Numbered from the stretch's first letter, positions 12,126 through 23,660 are shown. The stretch is 64,000 nucleotides of DNA from Aspidiotus rigidus (GCA_035079385.1 JAVHKY010000030.1:930001-994000), one strand, 5' to 3'. The notes: generated by a model not told the origin, from the letters alone. A program made the numbers and translations.

Positions 12126-13235
12126 GTGTTCAATGGTGATGAAACAGTCCTCCTTGAGAAAGGTTTGAAATTTAATCTACCTCCCCTCAAGAAAGATGAA
12201 ACCTTGGCTAATGTTGTTGCGGATCTTGCTGTTAAGATTGGCCCTGGTTTTAATACCCAGAAAGTTTGTGCCGAGATAGTCTGTAATGACCCCCTCCCCC
12301 GCATGAGTAATAAATTGGAAGGAGTGATTCAAGGTTTAAAGAGGAAGATCAAAGAGGGAGATTTAATCGTCACTAAGGCGGACAAGGGAAATGCTGTTGT
12401 GGTGATGGAGAAATCCACCTATTCTTCCAAGGTCCACGAGGTCCTCCAGCAGTGTGGTGCTAAAGAGAGTGAGGATTTCAGCTTCCCGAAGCACGTCAAA
12501 GAAGTTAGGAGTGTCATCAACAGGAGTGAGGCTATTATCCAACAGGAGTGAGGCTATTATCAAGACTCCTGCTCTGAAAAAAACCCTCCTTGTTCCTAAC
12601 CCCACACCCCCCCTCCTCTACAGGCTGCCTAAAGTGCATAAGAATAATACCCCGATGCGACCCGTTGTTTCTTTCGTCTCCTCCCCCACTTACCTCCTTG
12701 CCAAATTCCTTGACCGATGGTTCAAAAATCGCATTGATTTTGAATCTCCTCATTCGGTTTTGAATTCGGCCTCTTTAACTGATGTCCTGAAGGGTGTAAG
12801 TCTTCCCCCGGGAACGACCATCTGCTCTTTTGATGTTGTTGGTTTGTTCCCGAATATTCCCAAGGCTGCTACTATCCAGCGGATGGGTGAGCTACTCGTC
12901 AGAGCCAACATTCCTCACAATGAGCTTCAGGAATTTTTCGATCTTCTGAATACCTGCTGGTCCCCTAACTACTGTAAATTTGAAGGGAAATTTTTCGAGT
13001 TTCCTGATTAAGGAGGGATCCCTATTGGATCACCTTTAGGCTCTCTTATCTCCGAAGTTTTCATGTCTAAGTTTGAACTTGACCTTTTTTCCTCGAACCA
13101 GGTGTTACTTAATCATGTTCATTATTGGCACAGGTAAGTTGATGACGTTCTATGTACCTGGACTGGTCACCCAGATCTCCTTGATGAGTTTCTGAGGTAT
13201 CTCAATTCCTGGTACCCACTCTTCAGTGTTTAAAG
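12126..13235 (+). pseudogene. Penelope-like element PLE-1: reverse transcriptase (truncated, several lesions)
   Basis: A PLE-type RT is readable across two frames. The first (12126-12548) has KADKGNAVVVME in the N-terminal RT region. The second (12454 onward) has YRLPKVHKN and PMRPVVS, then SFDVVGLFPNIP (the palm aspartate motif), and later GSPLGSLISE. The catalytic box reads R-stop-VDDVL: the tyrosine codon of YVDD is TAA at 13135-13137. Another stop at 13009-13011 precedes GGIPIGSP. The frame change comes from a 22-bp tandem duplication (12519-12540 and 12541-12562). Homology ends near 13235 with no GIY-YIG on this strand. It lies head to head with the minus-strand PLE-1 nuclease. Confidence 0.85.
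12519..12562 (+). repeat. 22-bp tandem duplication inside PLE-1 RT
   Basis: AACAGGAGTGAGGCTATTAT is present twice with a period of 22 (starts 12519 and 12541). Because 22 is not a multiple of 3, it shifts the RT frame exactly where the two open frames meet. It is absent in effect from the ancestral frame. Confidence 0.85.
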
Positions 13236-13644
13236 CGCTTCGCACTTGTATCAAGGTTGCAAAAAATAACAGGGAATCACGAAAAACGAATACCGGCAAC
13301 GAATTAAGCGTAAAAAATATTTTCAGAATCGGATGTTCTCGTTCTTGATTTTTTTTTTCTTTTTTTCTTTTTTTGAGTTGTGCGATTAGGAATAAACATG
13401 AGACATCGATGAAAGTACGCTGATAGACAAGAGACGTCGATGAGTCATCAATTAACACTTTCCAACCAAGCGAGATCATCAGCAAAGGTTTCTTCTTTTT
13501 TGTCAGCCACACCATCCTCGTCAATACTCGGAGTGGGAGGGAGAAGGTGATCTTGAGTGGTCTGCGGTACCACAACTTTATCTTCTTAAAGCTTCATTCT
13601 TTCCTCATACGACTGAGTAGGAAGTAGCCCAAAATGAGTAGGGA
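13236..13644. other. Junk between two PLE remnants
   Basis: There is a T-rich run near 13350-13375 and no recognisable domain. A minus-strand frame across it (13150-13575) has no family signature. Confidence 0.4.
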
Positions 13645-13862
13645 TTAGCCCATAGGATGTAATCTCCATACTTCAAATGGTGGCATCAATTGCTTTGGTT
13701 CGTACCAACTAGGGTTGCATTTATTGAGGCCAATTAAATGCTCCGCGAACGTGGACTTTCTCGTTTCTAGGTTGGTGTCAAAGGCCTTTTTAGGCTCATT
13801 GAAACGGGTGCAAGCGCCGGGCAGTCGAGGCAGCATAATTCATAAACTCCACATTTACTCAA
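13645..13862 (-). pseudogene. GIY-YIG endonuclease remnant
   Basis: Reading the minus strand from 13862, a frame gives CGVYEL followed by C-X2-C, the usual start of a Penelope-type GIY-YIG domain. After a frame change the downstream half continues with TRFNEPKKAFDTN and STFAEHLI, typical of the arginine-helix and AEHLI segments. The central YIGQTGR block is missing, which fits a deletion of a few tens of bases with a frameshift. It differs in sequence from the PLE-1 nuclease, so it comes from another family. No RT accompanies it. Confidence 0.55.
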
Positions 13863-14406
13863 GGGAGAGGAGGGGGGATCTTTGAGCGACCCAAAATGCG
13901 GGACCATTTTGGCCGTACAAATCCTTACTCCCTCCCCCCTTCCTAGTAGAACTTTTTATCTTGAAAAAAAAAAAAAACTGACCTTTCAGAACCGCAATTT
14001 GGCTCATCAACTAGAGCAAAAATGTGGCATATCTGGATGAGATCACTGAAGGGAGGTTAAATTCTCAGTGAAGCTCAAAGACAAAGTGCAAATCTTTTAT
14101 ACCCCTATAACAAGCATTTGGGACTTTTTATCCATTTCATTTCCATGATTTTCAACGTTCAAGGTGGCATGAAAATTGTTAGCTATTGGTCAACAACTGG
14201 AATATTTCCGTCGAGTGAGATTCGTAGGTATTCAAGTACGCGTATCAACTATCTATTTTAGCGCACTGACTGTTAATAATTCGATTTATATCAACATTCA
14301 CAAAACTAGATGACTCGTAAAGCATCGTAGTTCACTGCTGCATGCAGCGGAGGTTCACGCGAGCCGCCTAATTCCGTAGACGCCACTGCGAGTATTTTGT
14401 TGACAG
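13863..14406. other. No gene seen
   Basis: Contains a short poly(A) run near 13964-13977 and otherwise unrecognised DNA. TATTTTGTTGACAG at 14393-14406 is a plausible splice acceptor for the following frame. Confidence 0.4.
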
Positions 14407-14611
14407 ATTTGTGCGACTTTACCAAACAATCTATAATGTACAGGATGCACGTATCCTTTATGCTAGAATGAGAGAAGAGAAATTATTGACAGCTATTGTA
14501 TCATGTAAACCAGTAGTAGTGTGTACAGGTACGGTATTATTGGATTGTACGGAGTTACCACCTTTTTATCGTCGTCGCAAACGCGCCCATATCATCGTCG
14601 ATACCGTGTAG
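14407..14611 (+). CDS. Unrecognised 67-codon frame, possible terminal exon
   Basis: An open frame follows a pyrimidine-leaning acceptor-like sequence ending in AG at 14405-14406. It runs to TAG at 14609-14611. It has no ATG at its start (the frame enters through TTT GTG), so if real it is an exon and not a whole gene. Composition is less biased than in neighbouring chance frames: acidic, basic and aliphatic residues are mixed, with a VVVCTGTVLLDC hydrophobic stretch and a basic YRRRKR patch before the end. An ATTAAA variant poly(A) signal lies at about 14762. I do not recognise the family and it may be chance. Confidence 0.25.
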
Positions 14612-16956
14612 AACTCGAAAATTTTTCTCATTTTTTATCATCTGTGTGTTTTCGTCGATAGATCATAATATACTCTCATATACTACTTAGGCGTTAATAA
14701 CTCGTATACATTTTTTAATTCGGTAGACTGCAGGGAAGTGTATATTTTTCCCCATTCTTCATTAAAAAGAGTTTTTTAATGATTAACGAACGATACACGG
14801 TAATACCAACAAGTCCCTTTGTGTTTTTAGAACATTTTTTAATGGATGTGAATTATTACCATATGGTATTCTAGCCATATGTTTTAATTCTTTCTTCCCC
14901 TTCTTTAATTCATCGGAATTTATTACGTTCATTTTTTTTCTGCGTGGCGTGTATATATCGTATATGAAGTATAGTGTATACACGTACATTATAATTTCCT
15001 GTATTACCATCATCAGCATCAACCATCATGATGATGCGTACCGTATGAATTTTCGAGAACTCGTCTGTACATTATGCGTTATTACTTGGTCCTTGTTGCT
15101 GTATACTTTCTTCATTGCAAAAAAAAAAGCAAGAATCCATATACCAGTTGGTATGTTATGAAGATACGAAGATGATGGAATTGAAATTTTTACCCTGTTC
15201 AGTTTTACTGAAAAGGGGGATTTGAAGAATTTGAGACGACTTTTCTTGAATGATCAACCAGTTTATTTCATGCCTCTTTTGAAGTGTAACGACAGCACGC
15301 GACTTCAAAATTTATCTGAACTCTTTCTAGAATGAGTCTGTAGGGTGTATATTTCCCGAAAAGTGTGACCGAATATTTCGTTTCTCTTCTTTGTCATCGA
15401 TTATTGTGGAAAAATGAGTCGAAAGTCATAGATTTGATATAGGAATTCATCTGCAACATTGATTGAACTCTTGTAAGATCCCAATGGTAATCGCGTACAA
15501 GTTTACAAGAAACGATTGAGGTAGAGTCAGTTTAAAATTGCGATGCCGAAATGGCGCACCAATTGTTTTTTTTCTTTTTTTCATGATTGAGAAAATATTC
15601 GAAGAAGCACGATAAAACATATGTCTTTTGAGAGTGCATGCAATAGTTCTTTATTTGCTGTCCAACTGATGATCCGTCCTATCTCGTGACTGACTACCTC
15701 TCCTATGAGATTTCAATGGAAGATGATAAAAACGCTTATCAGGGCGTATCAGAAAGTGCTCTTCTGGGATCCAAACAGAACATATTTTCAGACGATTCCT
15801 TCGTTGCTCGAATTTTTTCATCGCTAATTCCTTTTTCCGGGAATCGATGTATCAAACTGAGAAATGGACTTTGAAAAGTGGGAAATTAGGTCCTCGTTTT
15901 ACAAAATTTAATTTCTTCAGCAATTTTAAGTATCGAAAAGAATTTTGTAACACGACTGAGCGAATTCATACTTTTCTTTTCATAATCCAACAATAAAATT
16001 CTATATTGGTCAGGAGAATCTGCCTAAATCGTTCGTGCTGGTCGCTTAGAGAATTCTAATATAGATAGAATCACGAAAATTGATACAGTGAGTACTGAGT
16101 ATTGATACCAAAACGAAATTTCAAAGATGGAGAGCCACTCAAAACTAGGCATAGGGGTCCGGAAGGCGCATCTTTGAGGCCTCAGTCTATTCGTGAGATG
16201 AGAGTAAGCAAGCACTGAACATTCACTACCAAGGTCCACAAATGCAACAGTTGGCTAGTTGTTGATCCTTATTTCTTTATGAAAGGCTTCACTTTGACTA
16301 GAGCTGTTAATTTGATTGACTTTGAAGCGTCGTTGTTTGATGCCAGAGTTTTGTGGTGATGGCTTGCTCGCTGTTGGTGTTGAGGGCGGTTGTGTTTCCT
16401 TCGCGCACGGCACGCGCGATCCAGGTGCCCAAGAAATCTTTTTCCCCTGCGTGGTATGTCATCTACCAACAATCTTGCTTACGGTATACTGTGATGCCAC
16501 AATAGTGACAAGAACGAAGAAATGATGTTGAGCAATGTTCATCTTCTGGAAGCTTTAGAATCGTACGCTTTTCAAATCCTTGTAAGAATTGTATCAGTTC
16601 AGCCTGCTCTCACCAGTTCACAGAGCGATCCGTTTAGTTCACCAGACATCATTTGCACCATTCGTTCTCTGTAAGTTGGATTGCCATTGCCTGTAGCTGA
16701 GCTAGTTTATCATCGATGTACTCGTATTATGGGGTCTTGACATCGTGCTTGGTGATGATGAATTCAACTCACTTCTGATAAAAGTATAGGTAATTAAAGG
16801 TTGTATTGCTTGTTCAATTGTACATTCATTAATCATTAATGATAATAATAATAATACAGTCTGCATCTACGAGGTAACCGTCAACATTGTATTGCTAGGC
16901 AAACACATTTCGTTATGTACAGATTTTTGGTTACATACATACATAAGTCTTTGGTA
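14612..16956. other. No gene seen
   Basis: AT-rich sequence with short frames only. The 16269-16525 frames on both strands are overlapping shadows of a locally GC-richer patch and have no domain. Confidence 0.4.
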
Positions 16957-17180
16957 TGGGGGTTAATCTGAGATCTGCATCACGTGGTACCAGGCACGTG
17001 ACGCTTTATGACGTCATTAATGATCTTGACCTACTTCTGACCTTTGGCTTATGCTAACTTGTGTGCTTAGTAAGTTTACGTGTATATGTTTTTGGGCTGG
17101 GGCTTAGTCTGAAATCTGCGTCACGCGACGCGACGCGACGCTTCATGACGTCATCAATGACCATAACCTACTGTAAGGAC
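16957..17180. repeat. Two-copy tandem duplication, ~137-bp offset
   Basis: Both copies share a G-rich lead, then (T/C)TGA(G/A)ATCTGC(A/G)TCACG, then a perfect TGACGTCA (17009-17016 and 17146-17153), then CCT(A)ACT. The second copy has a local expansion of GCGACGCGACG. Confidence 0.65.
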
Positions 17181-17769
17181 TTGCAAAAACGTCGATCCTT
17201 AGCCTACATTACACTAGGCCTAATATACAGCATACTAGAGGAGGGTACATAATTCAGCCCGAACAATGACTATTTATTTCACGCGGTTTATTGCGGTAGC
17301 AGTGATAGCTTACCCCGCTATCATGAAAAAACGATGAAAAACTAACCAAATGAAGTCCTCGAGCATCGAGGAATTCTGAAGGGGCCAGAACTGAAAAATG
17401 AATATTTTCTTATTTTGGAGAGAGAAGAGGGAGGAATCAGCTTCTGATTTTTCTTATTCAAAATAGATGGATTCCTATATAAAATAATTTTCGGAGTTAG
17501 AAAAAGAAATAATTCAAAAAGCCCTCGAGCAAGAAGTAGGCCTGGATAGGAATGGATGGAAACTAGGGAACATACATTTTTTCATTCTGTGGAGGAAGAA
17601 GTCTTTTTTCAGAATAAGATGGCTCTATAAGGGAAATCACTCACCAAATTTAACAAAATGAAAAGAAGGATTGAAATCCCTCAAGCACTTGGAAAATAGA
17701 AACTCGCAGCTTGCTCGGGCTTGCTTTCATTACCTAGGTTAATCGAGGCAAACAGGGGACCATAGGGGG

Positions 17770-17905
17770 TTTCTTTGTTTTATTTTTCCAAGTCTCATTC
17801 CTATTGTACATACCTAGGAAGTCGAAATTTTTCCTAGTCTCCCTCCTGCCATATATTCCTCGGAGGTCCAAATTTTTACAAGTACCACGTTTTGCCGGAC
17901 GGCGC
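17770..17905. repeat. Dispersed CCTCC...ATATA...GGAGGTC module (two tandem units)
   Basis: Two ~58-bp units each contain a TCC-rich strand, CATA(C/T)-type words and (A)AGTC(G)AAATTTTT. In one frame they translate to a repeated YIPR-SKF pattern, which is only the repeat period and not a gene. The CCGGACGGCGCCCG segment that follows is also present, inverted, in the 55.08-55.33 kb copy. Confidence 0.5.
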
Positions 17906-18733
17906 CCGTCATTTTTCTTCAAATTACCCCCTCCACTCCGCCCCATAAAAACACATTCTCCGTTAAAACGGAGACGGTATTTTTCAAAAGTTGACCCCTC
18001 TATCCAGAATGACATGACATACCATCTCCGTTTCCATCTTCCTTGTAGCTTTTTGGTTCTTAAGGAATTTTGATATCGTTTTTCTGAATCTCTTTTTGAA
18101 TTTTATCAGTAATTTTCCAGATAGAAATTCAGGAAAAAAAACTTGAAAGAATAAAAGCTCCCTCCTCTTCAGAATAAAAGTTGGAAATTCCTAGTTCGCA
18201 TCTCCTCGAAGGCTTCTTAGTGCTCGGATACTCTTCAAATTATTTATTGAACTTTACTAATTATTTCATATACGTAGGAAACTATCTTATTCAGAATGAG
18301 AAATTAAGAAGTTAAACGCCGACTCCAGTGGCGTAGTTCTGGGAAATTCATCCACTACCAAAATTTTTGAAATTACCGTCAAAGTCTCACCCCCCTCCCG
18401 AAATCTCGGTACAACCACGCTACTGGCTGACTCTGCTTGAGGAAGTTTGAATTTGAAGGGGTGAACACTTGAAAAAGAAAACATCGCCGGCTTCCCTTTG
18501 CGGTAAGTTTTCAAGATACAAATAATAAGCAGGAGGAAGGAATCACTGACAGCAAGGTGAATTGCATCGTACTCCGAGAGATCGATATGGTCCGGAATCC
18601 AAAGGAAGGAGACTGATAGTACGAAGATGGATGCGTTAGCTGAAGGAAAGACGAGAAAAAATTATGTATGTAGTAGGAATTTGAGACGTGTAGCGAGGAG
18701 AGAGAGATGAGAAAGATGAAAACAGATAGCATT
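17906..18733. other. No gene seen
   Basis: Short frames only. Nothing is recognised. Confidence 0.4.
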
Positions 18734-18820
18734 TAGCTCAGTGGTCGAAATGGAGCACGGTGGTTATCTGGTGCCTTGGATTGAAGATGTGTGACCAGTC
18801 TTGGGTTCAGATTTAGATCC
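18734..18820 (+). other. tRNA-like / SINE-head-like segment
   Basis: TAGCTCAGTGGTCGAA (18734-18749) resembles a pol III A box, and GGGTTCAGATTT (18803-18814) resembles a B box. The spacing of about 69 bases is longer than in a tRNA gene, and the flanks do not form an acceptor stem that I can see. It is therefore more likely a degenerate tRNA-derived SINE head than a tRNA. Weakly supported. Confidence 0.3.
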
Positions 18821-21241
18821 ACCTATACAGCAGAATTGCAGGGTACAAAATATTTTTCATAAGTTGTCTTAGGTGTTTGAGAAGAGATGAGCTCTGCTCA
18901 ATGTAAACACTGAAACCGAAATCGGGTGACGTCACCCGGTTATCGAGTTGAGCCCACCTCTTTTTAAACACTTTGTATAGTGTTGTCAATTTCGGGCACA
19001 ATAGCAAGATCGAGTCGTATGCTTGGAGGACAGTTCAGCTTTGGAGGGGTAAATGATGGAACAGCATGTTCACATCGTCCTTATTTAATAAGAAGAGAGA
19101 TTTTGTGGGGCGGAGCGCGGAGGGTTGGATTGGAACCCGGTTATCGGCGGCAAAGCAAAAATTGTATGCTTCTTGTGAAAATTTTTCTTCTAAAATCTCT
19201 TTATCGACCTCTCTTAATCCGGAAGCAAACATTCCTCCAAAAATGCACACTACAGTAATACAGAATTAATACACCTCTCCTTCAAAATTTAATACCCTCG
19301 AAGACTACGCTTTCTTCCAGCAGTTGGGTTTGATTTTCAATAAGAGTACAACATTTTATTTTAGTTTCTTACAACCTCAAAAATCTATTCGAAGATAATA
19401 AAGCAATTCTAATAAATTCAACTTCAGGAGGATGTTCCAATACCCCCAAAAAAACCATCCGTAATACTCATAAGAGCGCTTCTACTCCAATCAGTAAACT
19501 TGTCTCCGCAACTATCACGAAAACTATACACTCGAATCCGGTATCAAATGAATGAAATACACGCCCGTATATAAAACGCATTCCTAAAACCTTTTCTCGC
19601 ACATAATACGCTAAGAAATTAGCTGTCCTTTTTACAGTGAGAATAGTCGCAGGTATATAAATGTTTATACATAGCAGTACATCAGTAATCCTTGGCAGAA
19701 AGAGAATAATTTGGCGAGGGTTTCCAGAATGAGGGTCCAGTGTGAAGTTATATTAGCGACTACAAAACCGTGTATTATCACACGCCACCTGTTGAAGCGC
19801 AGTATCAGCAGTCGTCGTCGTCGTTGTTGTCATAGTCGCAACGGTGTTCATGACGTCACTAAGTGAGACTGGCACGCGTCTTATTTCCCGTCGGCAACGA
19901 AACACCCGAGCTCGAATGCGATGATATCTCCTATTTACGCATATTGCACATTTTTCTTCGAATTCCGCGCGCATATTAAAAAATTTTCGAACTTTCAATG
20001 TGATACGATATGGAAGAAGAATAAAAACCCTACCATCACTATGACAGTGGACCAAAACGTAGCAAGGTTTACGTATTCAGATCATACCAAAAAGAGCCCG
20101 AGGCTATTTTCTATTAATTTCGATGATTCGGATATTTTCGGGTGTAGCGAACGCACTGCATAATGTAAGTAGAAGAGAACGCTCTGATATAGCTCGTCAT
20201 TAGACAACCGGATTGCTGTTGCTTTCTTACAGAATCTTAACCCGAGATCGAAAAAGGAAAAAACGTATTTTATGAAATGAAATTATACACAGAAGAATAC
20301 GCCGCGCATCCATTATATTTGCCCGTATATACGGACGTTCATTTTTTTGTATTGTGATGACGAAGAATAAAAGTAATCTGTGAACTCGAAAACGAACTTT
20401 TATGGAAGAAAGACAGCCACGAGAAAGGTCAACGTGCAACATTGGACTGAAAGCGTGGAAAAATTAACGTGCCACGAAGGCTGCCATTAACTTATTAACG
20501 AATTGAAACTAGCTCGCGTGTACACTCAAAAATATGAAACCTCAAATGACACGATCATCATTCTTCCAAATTTCGACAAGGACGTTCACGTTTTAGAGAA
20601 TGATCGGACAAAGATTTTTTTTAAAGGACTCTTTGATTTCGACATACGTTGTATCGACGACTTGGTCCCCATCCCACGCGCTGTCAAGATGGTTTTCGCC
20701 GCTCCAATTTTTGACATCCATTAGTGGAAGGTACGTGCATCAGTATCTTTCTATATACTGAATTTGAATGGAAGAACGATCGGCCTCGTAGTTTAGGTTC
20801 ACGATAGGATACACTTGTCATATTATTTTAGTACCCTTTCCTCGTAGTCAAGAGAGCTACGAGCAAATATATCAAATTTCAAAATCTTGACGATGATACT
20901 TAAACTTTTTACTTCTCACGGTTGAGGTCGAGAGATAGAGTCCAGAAAGTCGAGCAGTGGCTTGACAGAGCCAATCCACAATGAGAAAACTCCATCCACA
21001 TGCCGGTACCAATAGGGAAACACTCCATCTTTAATGAGACATTTCAACAGGCAAGGAGAGGCGAGGAGATTTGGAAATTTCATAAGAGGCAAATGTTCTG
21101 ATTACACTTTAAGGAAATGCTCGTCCTTATCAAAGCAGACTGAACAGAGGCAAATTCTGAGATCGCAATACGACCAACAAATGGAGGGAGCCAATGCCAC
21201 TCGCATCAACCGTTCTCTGACCAAATATAATTCAAAAATTC
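18821..21241. other. No supported gene
   Basis: Mostly AT-rich. Near 20930-21241 the sequence becomes less biased and includes a short frame with EARRFGNF. It may be the upstream, unrecognisable part of the PLE-3 relic that begins at 21242, but no motif proves this. A perfect TGACGTCA lies at 19851-19858. Confidence 0.4.
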
Positions 21242-21699
21242 ATGTATAATCAAAGGAAAATGCGACCATCTTTGGGTGATGAACCCTTCCTCGCTCAAAC
21301 TTCAAGGGCAAGTGAAACTTCACAGAGAGGACCACTTTATGCGTACAGTCGTCGTTTTTCATACAGACCCAAGAGCAACTTGGTTTTAGTCCGTCTCCGA
21401 ACAGTCAAGAACTTTCTTCAGCTGACCACGGAACTGAAAGACCTGAACTTCTCTGCCTGGTCAATTCTAGTCTACTTCGAGGTCATGAGCACGTTCACCA
21501 AAATACCCGTGACTTTGGTCATCGAATTCATACTCGAATTTTTTACATCCTGATGTTATCAAATACCTCATTACCTTCTGTTTAGAAAACAATATTTGCA
21601 TCTTTGGAGGCCTCCTCTCCACTCTCTTGGTAAGTACTTCCATGAATCGTCTCGAAATGTACATCTTGGAATCTGGTATTCCTCAAAATTCTTCATACC
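21242..21699 (+). pseudogene. Penelope-like element PLE-3: RT fragment upstream of the LINE insertion
   Basis: The frame 21242-21553 ends in a decayed RT palm segment. VYFEVMSTFTKIPVTL matches the shape of the PLE motif SFDV-SLFTNIPV-L. The next ~130 bases, in other frames, give FCLENNICIFGG and LEMYILESGIP. These are shaped like the stretch between the palm aspartate motif and the YVDD box of these RTs. The YVDD box itself is missing here but turns up at about 22976, after a LINE fragment. Single residues are unreliable because the copy is old. Confidence 0.55.
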
Positions 21700-22966
21700 A
21701 GACTTTTTAGAAAACTCGAATCGTTGAGTGGGGAAACTCAGTCTGACTTCAAGAGTGGTGTGGGCACACGAGACGCAATTTTCTGTCTTAACACGCTAGT
21801 ACAAAACTGTTATGATCAGCGCAAAAATATTTATGTTTTCATTGATTACGAGAAAGCGTTTGACAGTGTGAAATATGAACGGGTGTTGGGGATCTTAGGG
21901 AGAGCCGGGGTTCACGGTAAGGATGCCAGAATTATCCGAAACTTGTACTGGCGTCAAATGGCTAAGGTGAAAAACTGAATGATGGCTCACTTTCTGGTGA
22001 ATTCGAGATGAAGAAAGGCGTATGTCAAGGGTGTATTCTGTCGCCTATGCTCTTCAACATGTTGAAAGCATATTTTCAGAGGCCCTGGATGGAATAGAAT
22101 GCGGAATCAAAGTAAACGGACGGGCAATTAACAACATACGATATGCCGATGACACTGTGATACTCACGGATGACCCACAAGATCTACAACTCCTCCTGGA
22201 TGTTTTGAACGAGACAGGAAGAGCAGCTGGCCTAAGAATAAATGGTGATGAAACAAAACTGATGGTTGTGAACAGAGACATCCTCCCCCCATTTAACATA
22301 TACGTAGACGGTAATCGTATTGAAAGAGCCATGCAATTCAAATACTTAGAATGGTCAACAGCAGATGAGACCCCAAATTGAAGTAAAAACCAGAATTGCG
22401 CAGGCCAAGCAAGCCTTCTTGAAATATAGAAAAATACTATACGATCGTAATCTAGGTATATCAATCCGGTACAGATTAGTAAGATCCTACGTTTGGTCAG
22501 TCCTATTGTACGGAGTGGAAACTTGGATACTCAAAGCGGAGTCAATAAATCGCTCAGAGGCCTTCGAGATGTGGACTTTACGGCGTATGCTGAAGATCTC
22601 ATGGACGCTAAAGATGACCAACGCGGCAGTCTTGGAAAAGGCCGGCATGGAAAGATTGCTCTTCTCCTACGTCAAACAGCGGAAGGTCGGCTATTTAGGC
22701 CACATCATACGGGGTGAAAAATATGGGTTACTACGGCTGATCATGGAGGGAAAAATCGAGGGAAAGCGTGGAATAGGACGCAAGTCCTTGTTATGGCTTC
22801 GCAACATCAGACATTGAACAGGTCTTCAGAGCATAAGCGATCTATGCAGAGCAGCGGAACAATGAGCGCTGCGCATCATCACGTAGCCCCGAGAAGCGCA
22901 TACAAGGGACCGACAAAGATAATTCGCCAACGCTTGATTGAGTATCGCAGCGAAAGAAGAAGAAGA
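21700..22966 (+). mobile_element. LINE fragment (same family as 44.5-46.0 kb) nested in PLE-3
   Basis: Three frames together spell an endonuclease/RT-type LINE reverse transcriptase. The first (21700-21978) has RKLESLSGETQS, GVGTRDAI and FIDYEKAFDSV. The second, around 22011-22381, has CQGCILSPMLFN and IRYADDTVIL. The third (22365-22817) has the C-terminal region with VLLYGVETWI, RRMLKISW, VGYLGHIIRG and SLLWLRNIR. At least two frameshifts and a terminal stop kill it. The order and spacing match the minus-strand copy at 44.5-46.0 kb, and both end in GAAGAAGAAGAT-type sequence. It is 5'-truncated (no endonuclease domain), as is usual for LINE insertions. Confidence 0.85.
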
Positions 22967-23349
22967 TTCTGGCTAAGATATGTGGATGACATTCTTTGTA
23001 TACGGCAAGGACTTGAAGCTGACTTTCGTTCATTTTTGAATCCCATAACATTTACCATTTTGCGATTTCGTGCATAATGGAGGTTGGCGGCGATCATCTC
23101 AACTATCTCGATCTTGCATCACACTCACTAGAACAGCAATTATCTTTTGTACTACCTTCGAGATCTTTAAGAAGCCGTCCTTTACTGATGCTTAGATCCA
23201 CAGCTCGTTATACCATTCAACAATGCATAAAGTCGGCAACCCATCGGTTTGTCCACCTCCTCCTGACTTCTGACGGTCAGAGAATTGAAGCTAAAGAAAT
23301 TTCGAAAATCGCTGAAACTGACCAAATACAACGACGATTTCCTCAATAA
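22966..23349 (+). pseudogene. Penelope-like element PLE-3: RT catalytic box and thumb
   Basis: FWLRYVDDILCI (about 22969-23004) is an intact PLE-type YVDD box. It is followed by a GGDHLNYLDL-like segment (23086-23115) and, in another frame, FEIFKKPSFTDA (23158-23193), the (Y/F)RKPT(F/H)TD motif of these RTs. Then comes a stretch ending in EISKIAE, similar to the (I)-(I)A-NG linker. Frame changes separate these blocks. It starts immediately after the LINE fragment, so it is most simply the continuation of the RT interrupted at about 21700. Confidence 0.7.
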
Positions 23350-23359
23350 AATTAAACAA

Positions 23360-23660
23360 GGAACGCAAGGAACCTGTTCTACGAGTCAAATTGGTTTTAG
23401 CAATGAGAATTGAAATTGAAATCTTGAAGAATCTGAAATTTTTCTGAGCCTGTTGTATATGATAGAAGAAAGGCTCGAACAATCCCCCACAGAACAGGTT
23501 CCCTGTTGAAATTTCAACCTCCCAAACTATATATGGTAGGAGAGGGACTTCCGACCCTGTAAAGTCATGATCTGATAACGTCATCCCTCCAGAACCCTCC
23601 TTCTGAAAGTCGCGATCGCACTTAAGTTCCCCGCTAAATGGACGAGGTCCCAATCAGAAA
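23360..23660. repeat. Copy of the AACAGGGAACCTGTT dispersed family (reverse orientation)
   Basis: AACAGGTTCCCTGTT occurs at 23493-23507, followed by GAAATTTCAACCTCC, CTATATATGG and TAGGAGAGGGACTT. This is the same module order as in the 54.37-54.74 kb copy. It sits between the RT and nuclease parts of PLE-3 and may be a second insertion into that relic. The 120-codon minus frame over it is a shadow. Confidence 0.55.
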
